Shown: positions 42,994-52,459 of the stretch, piece by piece
How the letters are laid out: each line of letters starts with the position of its first letter
How positions within the stretch are numbered: position 1 is the first letter of the stretch
Source: JBBTCJ01 sp038043285
GTDB lineage: Bacteria > Planctomycetota > Phycisphaerae > UBA1845
NCBI GenBank assembly: GCA_038043285.1
Contig: JBBTCJ010000007.1
Coordinates: forward strand, 1-64,000
Direction of reading: 5' to 3'
DNA length: 64,000 nucleotides
The notes under the pieces: generated by a model
What the model saw: only the letters and a program-made list of their open reading frames with translations
What the model was told of the DNA's origin: nothing
The model's database searches: none
Position numbers and translations under genes: made by a program

Positions 42994-43718
42994 GCGGCAC
43001 TCTCCAGAGGATACACGGGGCGGCGCGTTCGCACGACGCGGATGGCCGGTTCGCCGCGGACCATGGTGCGGCAGATTTCCTCGCACATGCCGCAGCCCAC
43101 GCACGCTTCCAGGTGTACGATGGGGGCGAGGAATTGCCCCGGCTCCAGGGTGATCGCGCGGCCGCGCAACGGGCAGAAGGTGTAGCACTCTCCGCAAGGC
43201 CCGCGCCGCTCCGCCTCTGCCTCGACCTCCGTCGGATGACGGCCCAGTTGGGTGAGCAATTCCTGCCGCGAGCGCAAATCCCGGGCCTTGAACGAAAGAC
43301 ACAAGTCTTCACTCAGTTCGACCTTGCCCATATCCACCGCGGTCATGTCGCCGAAGGGAAGGATCGCCCCGGTGGGACAAGCCGGGCCGCACTTATTGCA
43401 AAGCGTACAGCCCGCCTTCGCGGGGTCTACATATGGGGTGTGAAAATACGCACCGTCCCGCTCGGTGTAGAACTGGATGGCGCCCGGTTCGCAGGCGTCC
43501 TGGCAGCGATAGCAGCGAATGCACGCGGCGAAAAACTCCGCTTCGGGCAGCGATCCGGGCGGGCGGAGAATCCCTGCGGCCTTCGCGTACGGTCGCTTCA
43601 CCGCGGGGTATTGCACCCACCGTCCGCGCGAAAGCCAATGGGCAATGCCGCCGACGACGAGCATGGCCAGGGTTGTGGCCATCGTGCCGACGACTTCGCG
43701 CCGGGTGGTCGCGGTCAT
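42990..43718 (-). CDS. NapG-like ferredoxin, exported (first of two)
   Basis: A 242-residue protein with N-terminal TTRREVVGTMATTLAMLVVG (twin-arginine-like) and four 4Fe-4S motifs: CIRCYRCQDACEPGA, CTLCNKCGPACPTGA, CGECYTFCPLRG and CVGCGMCEEICRTM. It fits NapG, the periplasmic partner of NapH. Overlaps both neighbours by 4 bp, so translation is probably coupled. Slightly smaller than the family. Confidence 0.85.
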   Translation of the reverse strand: MTATTRREVVGTMATTLAMLVVGGIAHWLSRGRWVQYPAVKRPYAKAAGILRPPGSLPEAEFFAACIRCYRCQDACEPGAIQFYTERDGAYFHTPYVDPAKAGCTLCNKCGPACPTGAILPFGDMTAVDMGKVELSEDLCLSFKARDLRSRQELLTQLGRHPTEVEAEAERRGPCGECYTFCPLRGRAITLEPGQFLAPIVHLEACVGCGMCEEICRTMVRGEPAIRVVRTRRPVYPLESAA

Positions 43719-44329
43719 GCGTGCCTCGCTTTCACCCGGACAGCATGGGGGTAGCGAATGCAGGCCCTTTCACATAAACCGCAGCCGACGCAGGCATCGG
43801 GATTGACGCGGGGGCGCTCGTAGAGGCCGATGAGCATCGCTTCACCCGCGAACGGGCAAGCGCGGTAGCAGGCCCCGCACGTCCAGTTGTTGTAGGAATA
43901 GCACAGGTCGAAGTCCAGTTCGGCGATTCCAATCGCCACCTTGGCCTTGATGTCGTCACGATCCTTGCGCACCAGTTGCAGCGCGCCCGAGGGGCAAACG
44001 GAGGTGCAGCGGAGGAAGTCGCCGTCTGCGCCCATGCACAACATGCAGGCCGCCCGCCGGGGCTGCATGGTCGGAGTGCCCGCGACGTTTCCGCCGACGG
44101 ACGTGGGGATGGATTCGAGGGCGTGATTGGGGCAGGCATCGACGCAGCGCATGCAGCGAATGCACGTGGCGGCGAACTGCTCCTCCGTCAGCGCCCCGGG
44201 CGGACGAAGGATCGGGTGGGCGAGCAGCGGCTGATTCTCCATCATGCCGGAGAAATAGGCCGCCCCGCCGATGGTCAACGTGACCGCGGCGCCTTGTTTG
44301 AGAAACTCGCGACGCCCGACGGCTGCCAT
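43715..44329 (-). CDS. NapG-like ferredoxin, exported (second)
   Basis: A 204-residue protein: GRREFLKQGAAVTLTIGGAA is a Tat-type start. Cluster motifs: CIRCMRCVDACPNHA, CMLCMGADGDFLRCTSVCP, CGACYRACPF and CVGCGLCERACIRYP. It starts two bases after the NapA-like gene ends. Two NapG-like genes in one operon are unusual; one may serve the molybdoenzyme and the other the bc-type complex (inference). Confidence 0.83.
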   Translation of the reverse strand: MAAVGRREFLKQGAAVTLTIGGAAYFSGMMENQPLLAHPILRPPGALTEEQFAATCIRCMRCVDACPNHALESIPTSVGGNVAGTPTMQPRRAACMLCMGADGDFLRCTSVCPSGALQLVRKDRDDIKAKVAIGIAELDFDLCYSYNNWTCGACYRACPFAGEAMLIGLYERPRVNPDACVGCGLCERACIRYPHAVRVKARHA

Positions 44330-44331
44330 GC

Positions 44332-47133
44332 TCAGATGACCTCGATCCGGGCCGCAAGCTTTTTATAATCGCACTGCCCGCTGACCGGATCCCACGCCCG
44401 ATGGCTGACGGAATTGACCAGCCAGCGGTTCTTCTTCGGGTCGGCGCTATCCGCCACCGACAGGTTCCACGGACTGAACATCAACCCCGGAGGAACTTCG
44501 GAGCGTGCCGGGCGAATCATGCTCTTTTGACCGATCGACGCCCGGGCTTCATACGACCCGCGCCGCGTGACCAGTCGCAGACGCATTCCGTCCTTGATGC
44601 CGAATCGCTTGGCGTCGTCGGCGTTGATTTCGACGTATTGTTCCGGGACGAGCTTCTGCGTCGTGGCTCCGCGAATGGTCTTGGCGCTATGGAAATGTTC
44701 ATACACCACGCCCAGCCCCAACCAGAACGGATACACGTTCTGCGTTTTGTGGTCTTCCAGGGTCAGTTTCACGTCGCCGTAGGCGTCGAGGTGTGGAAGC
44801 TCCGGCGGGAGCCCGGCGTTGCGGGCTTCGACGAGAATCTTCGGCTGCCCCGCCAGCGGCCCCTCCGTGTGCATGTCGTCAATGAAGAACGGTCCCTCGC
44901 CGGGGGCGCGTTTGTCGCCGTAGGCCATCAACTTGTCGGTAATCTCCTTGATCCTGGTGTAATCCTGCTCGCAGAGCTTGAACTTGGCTTTCCCGTCGGG
45001 GTGGCGGAACGCTCCATAGGGTTTGCCCGCCCAGCCCTCCTGGCCGAGATAGCGCCTCGGCGTTCCGCCAGCCTTGGCGATCTCGTAACTGGGCGCGGGC
45101 CATTGAATCCCACGAAGGCTTCGCAACTGATCGTAGGGAGTGACGCCGTCCTTCTCTTCGACCTCCAACAAGCCGGAGAAATCGGCGTCCGATCCCTTGC
45201 CGGCAGCGATGATGTCGCGGAATACCTCCTGCGGATCGTAGGCCATCAGTCCATTGCCCATCTTGATCTTTTTCTGATAGGGGAGAATCTTTTCCCCATC
45301 CATGCCGAGCTTCTTGGCGAGTACCTTGCATTTGTCGATGGCCATGTCCATGTCCGGTCGGCAGTTCGGCGGCGGATTGACCGTCCCGTCGCAAATATAG
45401 AGCCGCCGCTCGGATTGGATATACGTTCCGCCGGTCCATTCACCCCAGGTGGCTGCCGGGAAAATCACGTCGGCGTAGAGGTTGTTGGGCGCGTGACGGT
45501 AGATGTCTTGCACCACGACGAACATCTTGGTCAGTGCCGGGCGCACCAGCGTGTCCAAGTCGGGCATGTGGACGTGCGTGGTGTACATCCAGAACATGGC
45601 GTCCAGCCCGCCCTTCAGCGCCCGTTCCATCATTCCCAACACCATGCCGGGATTGGGGAGAACTGAGGTTTGCTGCAAGCGCTCGCGCGGAACGCGCCAG
45701 GCGTCGGCGATGTGGTCGCGCCAGGCGTCGTTGGTCAACGGTTGATTGAAGGGCAGTCGCCCGGTCAGACCGCCCATGAGGCGTTCGCTCATGGCGTTGG
45801 GCTGCCCGGTCTGCGAATGGCTCCCACAACCCGGACGACCGATGTTGCCGGTCAGCAGGTGCAGGTTGATGATGCTGATGGTGTTGTGCTGACCGTGAAG
45901 CATCTGGTTGTACCCGATGCCCCAGAAGGTCAGCACGCCGCCGCGACCGCGCTCGCGTCCGCGGATGGACGCCTCGGCCCACGCCTTGGCGACGTTCTCC
46001 AGGGTCTCCACGGTCACCCGTCCGCAGTCGAGGAGTTTCAACCGCTCGATCACCTGCTCCGGCGCATATCGTTGCAGTACGCCCTCCTTGTATTCCTTCC
46101 ACCCGACGGTGTTCTGCTCCAGCCATTCCTCCGGCATGCACGCCTGCGGGTAACGCTTCATCAGGAGGTGCGCAATGGCGTTGAGGTAGCTGATGTCCCC
46201 GTTGAGCGTCGGAATGTGGTAGCTGTTGCGCGGGTTGATGTCTTCCAGCCCGATAACCGTGCCGGTTCGCCGCGGATCCGCCACCGAGGTCGGAATGTCG
46301 TGTTTGGCCTTGTGATCGGCCACCCGCCAGAACAGGATGGGATGCGCCTCGCGAGCGTTGTGACCCCAGAAGGTGATGAAATCCGCCTCCTCAATGTCCT
46401 CGTAACTGGTCGGCGGGGCGTCGGATCCGTAGGAATGGAAGTAGCCGGTCGCGGCGGAGGTCATGCACATCCGGGCGTTGGCCTCGATCGAGTTGCTGCC
46501 GATGATCCCTTTCATCAGCAGGTTTTCGATCCATTGGGCCTCCATGGTGAGTTGACCCGACCCATTGAGTCCGATGGCATTAGGCCCCTTGGCCTTGATG
46601 ATCTCGGCAATGCGTTCGGCCACGAGTTCCTCCGCCTCCTCGTAGGGCGCCTCGCGATAGACCTCGTCGTCAAAGCGTCCCTTGGTCGCGGAGACGTGCC
46701 CCTTGAGCGGATCGCTCGGGTCGCGGCGGATCAGCACCTTGGTGAGTCGATCGCGGTAGATCGGCTCGTGGGCGTTGAGACCCTTGATGCACTGAATGCC
46801 GCGGTTGGTCGGATGCTTCTTGTCGGGAACCATGCCCACGACCTTGCCGCCCTCGGTCTTGATGAGCGTTCCGCAACCTACGCCGCAATAGGGACAGGCG
46901 GCCTGGAGAAGCTTCACCTCGGGTGAGAGCTTCTCGTCCCCGCCCGGCGCATTCTGCGCCTGCACGAACTCTTCCGGGAGCATCGAGGTCGCCGCCACGG
47001 CGACGCCGGTGCCGGCGGCCATCTTCATGAACGCGCGCCGATCGAACGGCGCGGAGTGTTTCACCGTCCGGTGGTAGGTGCACGCGGTAGGTGCCGGCGG
47101 AAGGTTGACGACGTTCAGTTTTCGGTCACTCAT
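44332..47133 (-). CDS. NapA-like periplasmic molybdopterin oxidoreductase
   Basis: A 933-residue catalytic subunit. ATG at 47133 overlaps the cytochrome c gene by 8 bp. The Tat signal is FDRRAFMKMAAGTGVAVAAT (residues 30-49). The 4Fe-4S ligands are C80, C83, C87 and C115 (CPYCGVGC...GIQC). The Mo ligand is Cys223 in NARMCMTSA, as in NapA (ARHCMASA), not the Sec/Cys-His of formate dehydrogenases. Other NapA-like marks: GYNQMLHGQHNT, SHSQTGQPNAMSE, and the C-terminal cap (HRAWDPVSGQCDYKKLA). The best guess is nitrate reductase, but related enzymes use other oxyanions and no NapB or NapD is encoded nearby. It lies between the cytochrome c and NapG-like genes. Confidence 0.85.
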   Translation of the reverse strand: MSDRKLNVVNLPPAPTACTYHRTVKHSAPFDRRAFMKMAAGTGVAVAATSMLPEEFVQAQNAPGGDEKLSPEVKLLQAACPYCGVGCGTLIKTEGGKVVGMVPDKKHPTNRGIQCIKGLNAHEPIYRDRLTKVLIRRDPSDPLKGHVSATKGRFDDEVYREAPYEEAEELVAERIAEIIKAKGPNAIGLNGSGQLTMEAQWIENLLMKGIIGSNSIEANARMCMTSAATGYFHSYGSDAPPTSYEDIEEADFITFWGHNAREAHPILFWRVADHKAKHDIPTSVADPRRTGTVIGLEDINPRNSYHIPTLNGDISYLNAIAHLLMKRYPQACMPEEWLEQNTVGWKEYKEGVLQRYAPEQVIERLKLLDCGRVTVETLENVAKAWAEASIRGRERGRGGVLTFWGIGYNQMLHGQHNTISIINLHLLTGNIGRPGCGSHSQTGQPNAMSERLMGGLTGRLPFNQPLTNDAWRDHIADAWRVPRERLQQTSVLPNPGMVLGMMERALKGGLDAMFWMYTTHVHMPDLDTLVRPALTKMFVVVQDIYRHAPNNLYADVIFPAATWGEWTGGTYIQSERRLYICDGTVNPPPNCRPDMDMAIDKCKVLAKKLGMDGEKILPYQKKIKMGNGLMAYDPQEVFRDIIAAGKGSDADFSGLLEVEEKDGVTPYDQLRSLRGIQWPAPSYEIAKAGGTPRRYLGQEGWAGKPYGAFRHPDGKAKFKLCEQDYTRIKEITDKLMAYGDKRAPGEGPFFIDDMHTEGPLAGQPKILVEARNAGLPPELPHLDAYGDVKLTLEDHKTQNVYPFWLGLGVVYEHFHSAKTIRGATTQKLVPEQYVEINADDAKRFGIKDGMRLRLVTRRGSYEARASIGQKSMIRPARSEVPPGLMFSPWNLSVADSADPKKNRWLVNSVSHRAWDPVSGQCDYKKLAARIEVI

Positions 47134-50122
47134 GGTTTTTCTCCGTACGCGGGGTCGTCGCGGCTGCGACGCTTCCTTCCGCTGGCGTTTCGCTTCTTGA
47201 ACTTTCCGTCGAGTCATTCCGCCGATCCGATCCGGCCTGTCGGTCGGCGTCGAATCTCAGGGATCGTTCCGCGGGAAGGGTCAACGGCGAGGGGACCGCC
47301 TTCGCCCAACTGCGGATGTAAGCCACCAGGTCATCGATGTCCTGCGGACCCATGTCGGTCAACCCGTGAGCCCCTTGCCCGAAGGCCCGCATGGCTGTCC
47401 CCGCTCGACCGCGGACGATGGTCGCCTGCAAAAACCCGTCGGTTGCCGCCGAAAGAAATCCATCGTTGTTGAGTTCCGGCGCCCAGGCCCCCTTGCCCTC
47501 GGTTCCGTGACAACCGGCGCAGTTGGAGGCAAACAGCCGCCGCCCCCGCGCCAAGTCCCACGGGATCACGAAGCGATGCGCGATCCGCGCCGGCTCGACC
47601 TTTCCCTGCGGCGGATTGTGCTCCCAGGACCGCAGATGGGCCACCAGGTCGTTGACCTCGTCGCTGGACAGTTCAAGGATCGACTGTGGGCCGTGCTTGA
47701 CCGGCCGCATTTCCGTTCCGCTGCGTCCCAGGGCCATCGTGGCCATCAGGAACCCGTCCGAAGCGAAGCGCAGAAATCCGGGGTTGCCGATGGCCGGCCC
47801 GCTCGCCCCCTCGCCCAGGGAACCGTGACATCCGACGCAGTTGTTGGCGTAGAGGGCCGCCCCCTTCTCGGGTCGGCCATGCGGCGATTTTGCGACGCGA
47901 ATCAACTCTCCCTCGCCGGCGCGCTGCAGCAATCGCAGATAGGCGACGAGATCCTCGACCTGCCGCTCGGAAAGCTCGGTAACGCCCTGCCCGCCCTTGC
48001 GGAAGCTGCGCATCGGCGTGCCTTCCTTACCGAAGCTGACCCACTCACGGAGCATGGCGTCGGTGACCAGTTCCAGAAACACCGGGTTGTTCAACTGCGG
48101 ACCGGTCGCTCCTTCGCCGTCTGTTCCGTGGCAGGCGGCGCAGTTGCCCGCAAAGAGGCTCCGCCCGGCATCCCAATCGCCCTTGGGAACCGCCTGTGCG
48201 CGCCACTCGGTCGTCTTCGCCGGTTCGCGCTGCCAGGTGCGAACGTACTGGACAATCGAAGCGACGTCCTCGTTGCTCAGATGCCGCCAGCTCGGCATGC
48301 CGGTTCCGGGGCGACCGCGGAGCATCGTGGCCGCCAGGTACTCGTCCGGGACGGCCGTCAGAAACGCCTGCGTGTTCAGCGTCGGGCCTAGATCGCCCAC
48401 CCCGCTATCGCCGTGACACGTCACGCAGTTGGCATTGAACAACGTTCGTCCGACCTCCGCCGATACCCCCGCGTTTCCATCCTCACCACTTAAGGCGACG
48501 GCGCCCGCCTCGTCGCCGCGCGTCGTTTGCCATTGCCGGATGAAGGCGAGAAGATCGCTGAGTTCGCGGACGTCGAATTCCTTCCAGGCGGGCATGGCCG
48601 TGTTCGGCCGACCGTGAACCATCGTGTCGCGGAGAAACGCATCGGACGCCGCCGCGAGGAACGTGGCCGAGTTCAGCGAGTTGCCGATTCCGCCCTCGCC
48701 GTCCGTTCCATGACACGCCGCGCAGTTGGCCCGATACAGCGCCGCTCCGACGCGGGCGTCGCCGGCATCGGAGGTCACGGATGCAAGTTCCGGGACCGGG
48801 CGATCCCACCCGCGGATGAAGTTCACCAGTAGCGTGATCTCATCGGAGCTGAGTCCGCCCTGTTCGCCCCAGGCGAGCATTTTTGTCCCCGGACGACCTT
48901 TGCTGATAATCGTCCTCAGGTAGTCATCGCTGGCGACGGCGAGCGTTCCGGGATGGTGCAACGACGGGACGACGACGTCCATCTCGCCGCGGCGCTCCAC
49001 GACGACGCTCCGTGCGTCCCACTCATGCCCCCACGGGTCGGCATCTCCCGGCCAAAGTCCCGTCCGCATCGTGGTGCCGTATCCATCCGCTCCGTGGCAC
49101 GATGAACAGAACATCGAATAGAGCGTCTCGCCCCGCACCACTCCCGGACCGGCCCCGCGATCTTCCGCGTTCGTCGATCCCGTTGAGGCTACATGCGGGC
49201 GAGGAAGGTGACTGGCGGGAGCGCTCTTGCGGTGCAGGCTCATCATATACAAGGCGAGGTCGCGGGCCTGGTCGTCGGAAAGACCCATGTCCGGCATCAC
49301 CGTCCCCGGCGAGACCTCGCGCGGAACCTTGAAATGCTCGAAGAGCCACTGTTCGACGGTATGCTCGCCCTTGACGTGCTTGAAGTCGAAATCGTGCCGC
49401 GTCTTGTCGCCGACGTAGGTCAGGTCGGTCCCCAGCGCGCCGCCGCGACCGCGATACTGGTGACACCCAAGGCACCCCGACTCAACGACCAGCCGCTTTC
49501 CGCGAGCGAGGCGCTTGCTTCCCGCCAGCGAGCGCGTGAGCGACGCCTGGTCCAGCGACGGCCTGGCCTTCTCTCCCGCGCCCGCGAACACGTCCGCCTC
49601 GCCGCCGAACAGGTCGTTCTCGTGGTGGCAACGCCCGCAACTGGTGTACACGGCCTGATCGCGAAGCATGGGGGTGTCCACGTGCGGCATGGTCGATCCG
49701 TCCGCCTGCCACCCGTGCGCCGCCTCCCTGCCCACCGCCCGACCCTGACCCTGGTGACAGACCGTGCAGCCGAACTTGTCCACCGGGTGCTGCCCCAGCA
49801 GTTCGCCGGAATGCGCCCGCAGCGGTTGCCCTTCATTCGCCATCGTGGGGTTCTCCACCCCCAGGTGGCACGTCGTGCAGCGGTCGATAATCCCTAGTTC
49901 GGGGAGATAGATTTGCTGAGGCGCCGCGGCGGCGGCCTTCGCCGACGTACGCGAAGCGGCGTCCGAGGCGTTCCGCTCCAGGGCTTGGCGATAAGTTTGC
50001 TGCGCCGCGCGCCAGTCGCCTCGGAAGTTCTCCTGAAACGCCGCCGCCGCGAGCACCGCCAGCGACGCCAGCGAGCTCACCAGCAGCACCGCCTTCATGA
50101 GTCGGACTTGTCGTTCACCCAT
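47126..50122 (-). CDS. Ten-heme membrane-anchored cytochrome c with tandem monoheme domains
   Basis: A 998-residue cytochrome with ten CXXCH sites at about residues 82, 119, 162, 217, 339, 467, 566, 661, 762 and 868. An N-terminal helix (MKAVLLVSSLASLAVLAAAAF) anchors it. The first three hemes form a compact multiheme-like part, the fourth a class I domain. The last six are successive domains of about 100 residues, five of them alike: ANCAACHGTDGEG, then ATFLAAASDAFLRDTM and GRPNTAMPAWKEF in the first, each with an axial-Met candidate. AAGGA lies nine bases before ATG 50122. This is an electron wire between cytochrome b/Rieske and the NapA-like enzyme, by inference from its position. Tail is low-complexity. 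Confidence 0.85.
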   Translation of the reverse strand: MGERQVRLMKAVLLVSSLASLAVLAAAAFQENFRGDWRAAQQTYRQALERNASDAASRTSAKAAAAAPQQIYLPELGIIDRCTTCHLGVENPTMANEGQPLRAHSGELLGQHPVDKFGCTVCHQGQGRAVGREAAHGWQADGSTMPHVDTPMLRDQAVYTSCGRCHHENDLFGGEADVFAGAGEKARPSLDQASLTRSLAGSKRLARGKRLVVESGCLGCHQYRGRGGALGTDLTYVGDKTRHDFDFKHVKGEHTVEQWLFEHFKVPREVSPGTVMPDMGLSDDQARDLALYMMSLHRKSAPASHLPRPHVASTGSTNAEDRGAGPGVVRGETLYSMFCSSCHGADGYGTTMRTGLWPGDADPWGHEWDARSVVVERRGEMDVVVPSLHHPGTLAVASDDYLRTIISKGRPGTKMLAWGEQGGLSSDEITLLVNFIRGWDRPVPELASVTSDAGDARVGAALYRANCAACHGTDGEGGIGNSLNSATFLAAASDAFLRDTMVHGRPNTAMPAWKEFDVRELSDLLAFIRQWQTTRGDEAGAVALSGEDGNAGVSAEVGRTLFNANCVTCHGDSGVGDLGPTLNTQAFLTAVPDEYLAATMLRGRPGTGMPSWRHLSNEDVASIVQYVRTWQREPAKTTEWRAQAVPKGDWDAGRSLFAGNCAACHGTDGEGATGPQLNNPVFLELVTDAMLREWVSFGKEGTPMRSFRKGGQGVTELSERQVEDLVAYLRLLQRAGEGELIRVAKSPHGRPEKGAALYANNCVGCHGSLGEGASGPAIGNPGFLRFASDGFLMATMALGRSGTEMRPVKHGPQSILELSSDEVNDLVAHLRSWEHNPPQGKVEPARIAHRFVIPWDLARGRRLFASNCAGCHGTEGKGAWAPELNNDGFLSAATDGFLQATIVRGRAGTAMRAFGQGAHGLTDMGPQDIDDLVAYIRSWAKAVPSPLTLPAERSLRFDADRQAGSDRRNDSTESSRSETPAEGSVAAATTPRTEKNHE

Positions 50123-50203
50123 GTCGGAGTTTCCTTCACGCCACGTCGTCTCGCCACGACGTCGAACGCAAACGCGGCGACTTTTCCACCAGCCGCGTCG
50201 GCA

Positions 50204-51811
50204 TTAGTGCACCGGCCACGACGCCTGCGACCAGTAAAAGTTCCAGTTCGGTCCGCGATGCACCGTCGCGAAATAGGTCAAAATCACAAATCCCACCAAA
50301 AAGCAGGTGAACAACGCGATCGCTCCCATCCGCGTCGAGTTCGTCCACTTCACCACCACGATCGACCAGATCGCAAACAACGCCACGAAGACCGTCCCGG
50401 GGTTGAAGAGCGTAATGACGATCTGGGGAACTTCGGCCGTCGCCGCCCAGTTCCGCAGCCAGCCGTAGTTGACCGTGAACGCCAACATGCCGATCACCGC
50501 CGCCGTGCTGAGCACCAGGCTACCCAACGCCACGCGACGACCCTTTCGCCCGCTGAACCACAACCCGATGTCCTCGCGCTCGCGGTCCAGGTAAGGAACC
50601 AATGCCAAACCGAGCACCACGATCGCCGGGATCCCCACGCCCCCCATAAACGCCGAATACGAAACAAGTTCCTGAAGACCCAGGAAGTACCACGGCGCCT
50701 TGGCCGGGTTCTCCGGAACCGCCGGATTGGCCATCTCCGTTAACGGCGCGTCGTAGAGAACCCCCAAAACCGTCATGAGCAGAACGGTGATCATCGAGGC
50801 GGCCGCCACGACGTACATCACGTTCGGCCAAGTCGGCATCGTGTTCCGCATCTCGCGGTTGACCGCCGGCGTCGTTCCTCGCATGACGCCCATCAAACCG
50901 TATGTCTTCAGCGGCGAAGGCTTCCCGTCGCCGCTTGTGGAGACGACCGGTTCGCCGATCGAAGCGGCGTCGGCATGGCTCGGCCGGGCCAATCCCCCGT
51001 CCTTGCGAATCCGCCAGAAGTGCAGACCGATGAGGATGGTCATCACCAGCGGCAATACCATCACATGCAGCACGTAGAACCGAATCAACGCTTCCTGCCC
51101 CACATAGTGCGCGCCGAGCAGCAACTCCTTCTGCATTCGCCCGGGGTCGAAATACGAGGTGATCCCCAGCGCGTCGGTCAACTCCTGCGGCGATTGGGCG
51201 ATGTTCGCCCCGATGGTCACCGCCCAGTACGCCAACTGGTCCCACGGCAGCAGATAACCCGTGAAGCTCAGGCCCAGCGTGAGGACGAACAGGGACATCC
51301 CCACCACCCAGTTGAACTGTCTCGGCCGTTTGTACGCCGACGTATAGAACGCCCGGGCCATGTGCAGCATCACGCACGCCACCATCGCGTGCGCGGCCCA
51401 TCGGTGCACGTTGCGGATCAATCGACCCGTCGGCACCACGTGCATGATGTCCAGCATGGACGCATACGCTTGATCCACCGACGGCTTGTAATAGACCATC
51501 AACAGAATGCCCGTGACGCAGAGAAGGACAAACAGTACAAACGTGGCCACCCCCAGTCCCAGCGTCGTCGTCGCCTTGATGGCGTGCAGGTGCGTTCGCG
51601 TGGGCAGAATGTGCAGAAAGAAGTTGGTGAACACCGCCTGCGACTTGGCCCGGTCGGAGGTCGGTTTGCCATGGCGGATCAGCGATTCGCGAAACTCGCT
51701 CGGCGTGGTCCGCAGATTTCTAGAAAAGTCCCCGATGGCCCCGGGATCGCCGACGCTGCGCTGCGTGGGTTTGTCCGGACCCGCGGGTTTTTGGACGCCT
51801 GTCTGACTCAT
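50204..51811 (-). CDS. Cytochrome b of a bc/b6f-type complex
   Basis: A 535-residue quinol oxidase subunit with both N- and C-terminal cytochrome b domains fused. The heme b ligands are His136/His150 and His249/His264, with 13 and 14 intervening residues as in b6. About nine helices. The Q-site region reads AKAPWYFLGLQELV, a variant of the PEWY motif. A ~70-residue cytoplasmic N-terminus precedes the first helix. It pairs with the Rieske gene just upstream, so electrons from menaquinol should go to Rieske and on to the cytochrome c. Confidence 0.92.
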   Translation of the reverse strand: MSQTGVQKPAGPDKPTQRSVGDPGAIGDFSRNLRTTPSEFRESLIRHGKPTSDRAKSQAVFTNFFLHILPTRTHLHAIKATTTLGLGVATFVLFVLLCVTGILLMVYYKPSVDQAYASMLDIMHVVPTGRLIRNVHRWAAHAMVACVMLHMARAFYTSAYKRPRQFNWVVGMSLFVLTLGLSFTGYLLPWDQLAYWAVTIGANIAQSPQELTDALGITSYFDPGRMQKELLLGAHYVGQEALIRFYVLHVMVLPLVMTILIGLHFWRIRKDGGLARPSHADAASIGEPVVSTSGDGKPSPLKTYGLMGVMRGTTPAVNREMRNTMPTWPNVMYVVAAASMITVLLMTVLGVLYDAPLTEMANPAVPENPAKAPWYFLGLQELVSYSAFMGGVGIPAIVVLGLALVPYLDREREDIGLWFSGRKGRRVALGSLVLSTAAVIGMLAFTVNYGWLRNWAATAEVPQIVITLFNPGTVFVALFAIWSIVVVKWTNSTRMGAIALFTCFLVGFVILTYFATVHRGPNWNFYWSQASWPVH

Positions 51812-51855
51812 TCGTCACTCTCCCACCGACCACCGGCGCGTGCGGCACCGCTTGG

Positions 51856-51890
51856 GTGCCCCATCCTTCGCGCAGCGAAGGGTGGGGCAC
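51856..51890 (-). promoter_or_regulatory. 16-bp intercistronic hairpin between Rieske and cytochrome b genes
   Basis: GTGCCCCATCCTTCGC (51856-51871) and GCGAAGGGTGGGGCAC (51875-51890) pair, with one mismatch, around a 3-base loop. No T-tract follows on the operon strand, so an mRNA processing or stability element is more likely than a terminator. A related hairpin sits near 22425. Confidence 0.55.
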
Positions 51891-51897
51891 TCCATGA

Positions 51898-52395
51898 TCA
51901 CACGTTGAAGACCGTGTTCGCCTTGACCTCCTTCAGCGTATCCGCCACCAGCCAGCCCTCCGGCGAGACACTCAGCTCGACCCACACCAACCCCTTGGGG
52001 GCTGGGCCGCCCTTGACCTTTCCCTCCGCGTCAAACACCGACCCATGACACGGGCAGTGAAACGCCCCGTCGGCCCCGCGTTCCGTGATGCACCCCAAAT
52101 GGGTGCACACCGACGAAATCGCATGGAAACCCTTCTCTTCTCGGAACAACCAAAGCCGATGCCTGGCGAAATAGGTCATCGATCCCGCGATGAATTGCGC
52201 GGGCCGACCGAGCTTCACGCGAGAGTTGGACTCCGGAAACACCGAGGGCATCGGCAGCCGCATCGCCCCCAGCATGGCCATCACGAAAGCCACCACCGCC
52301 GACCACGCCGCCGCAATGCCCAGAAAATCGCGCCGCGTCGCCGGTGCACGAAACCGCTCGCTTTCCTCGATCTGCGTATGCAACGGTCTGGTCAT
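51898..52395 (-). CDS. Rieske iron-sulfur protein
   Basis: A 165-residue protein with a Tat-like start (ATRRDFLGIAAAWSAVVAF) and a helical anchor. The cluster ligands are C97/H99 in CTHLGC and C114/H117 in CPCHGS, with C102 and C116 forming the disulfide. It sits between the GltD-like and cytochrome b genes, as in other bc-type operons. It should take electrons from quinol at the outer face. Confidence 0.93.
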   Translation of the reverse strand: MTRPLHTQIEESERFRAPATRRDFLGIAAAWSAVVAFVMAMLGAMRLPMPSVFPESNSRVKLGRPAQFIAGSMTYFARHRLWLFREEKGFHAISSVCTHLGCITERGADGAFHCPCHGSVFDAEGKVKGGPAPKGLVWVELSVSPEGWLVADTLKEVKANTVFNV

Positions 52396-52459
52396 CGTTC
52401 ATTCCCTATGTCAGTCTGCCATCGCCGGCGTATGTTTCCGTCTCCATTCCGCATTCGCC

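Noticed and set aside
44332..47133. Formate dehydrogenase reading of the NapA-like gene
   Set aside because: The Mo-site sequence NARMCMTSA matches NapA; formate dehydrogenases have Sec or Cys followed by His at this site.
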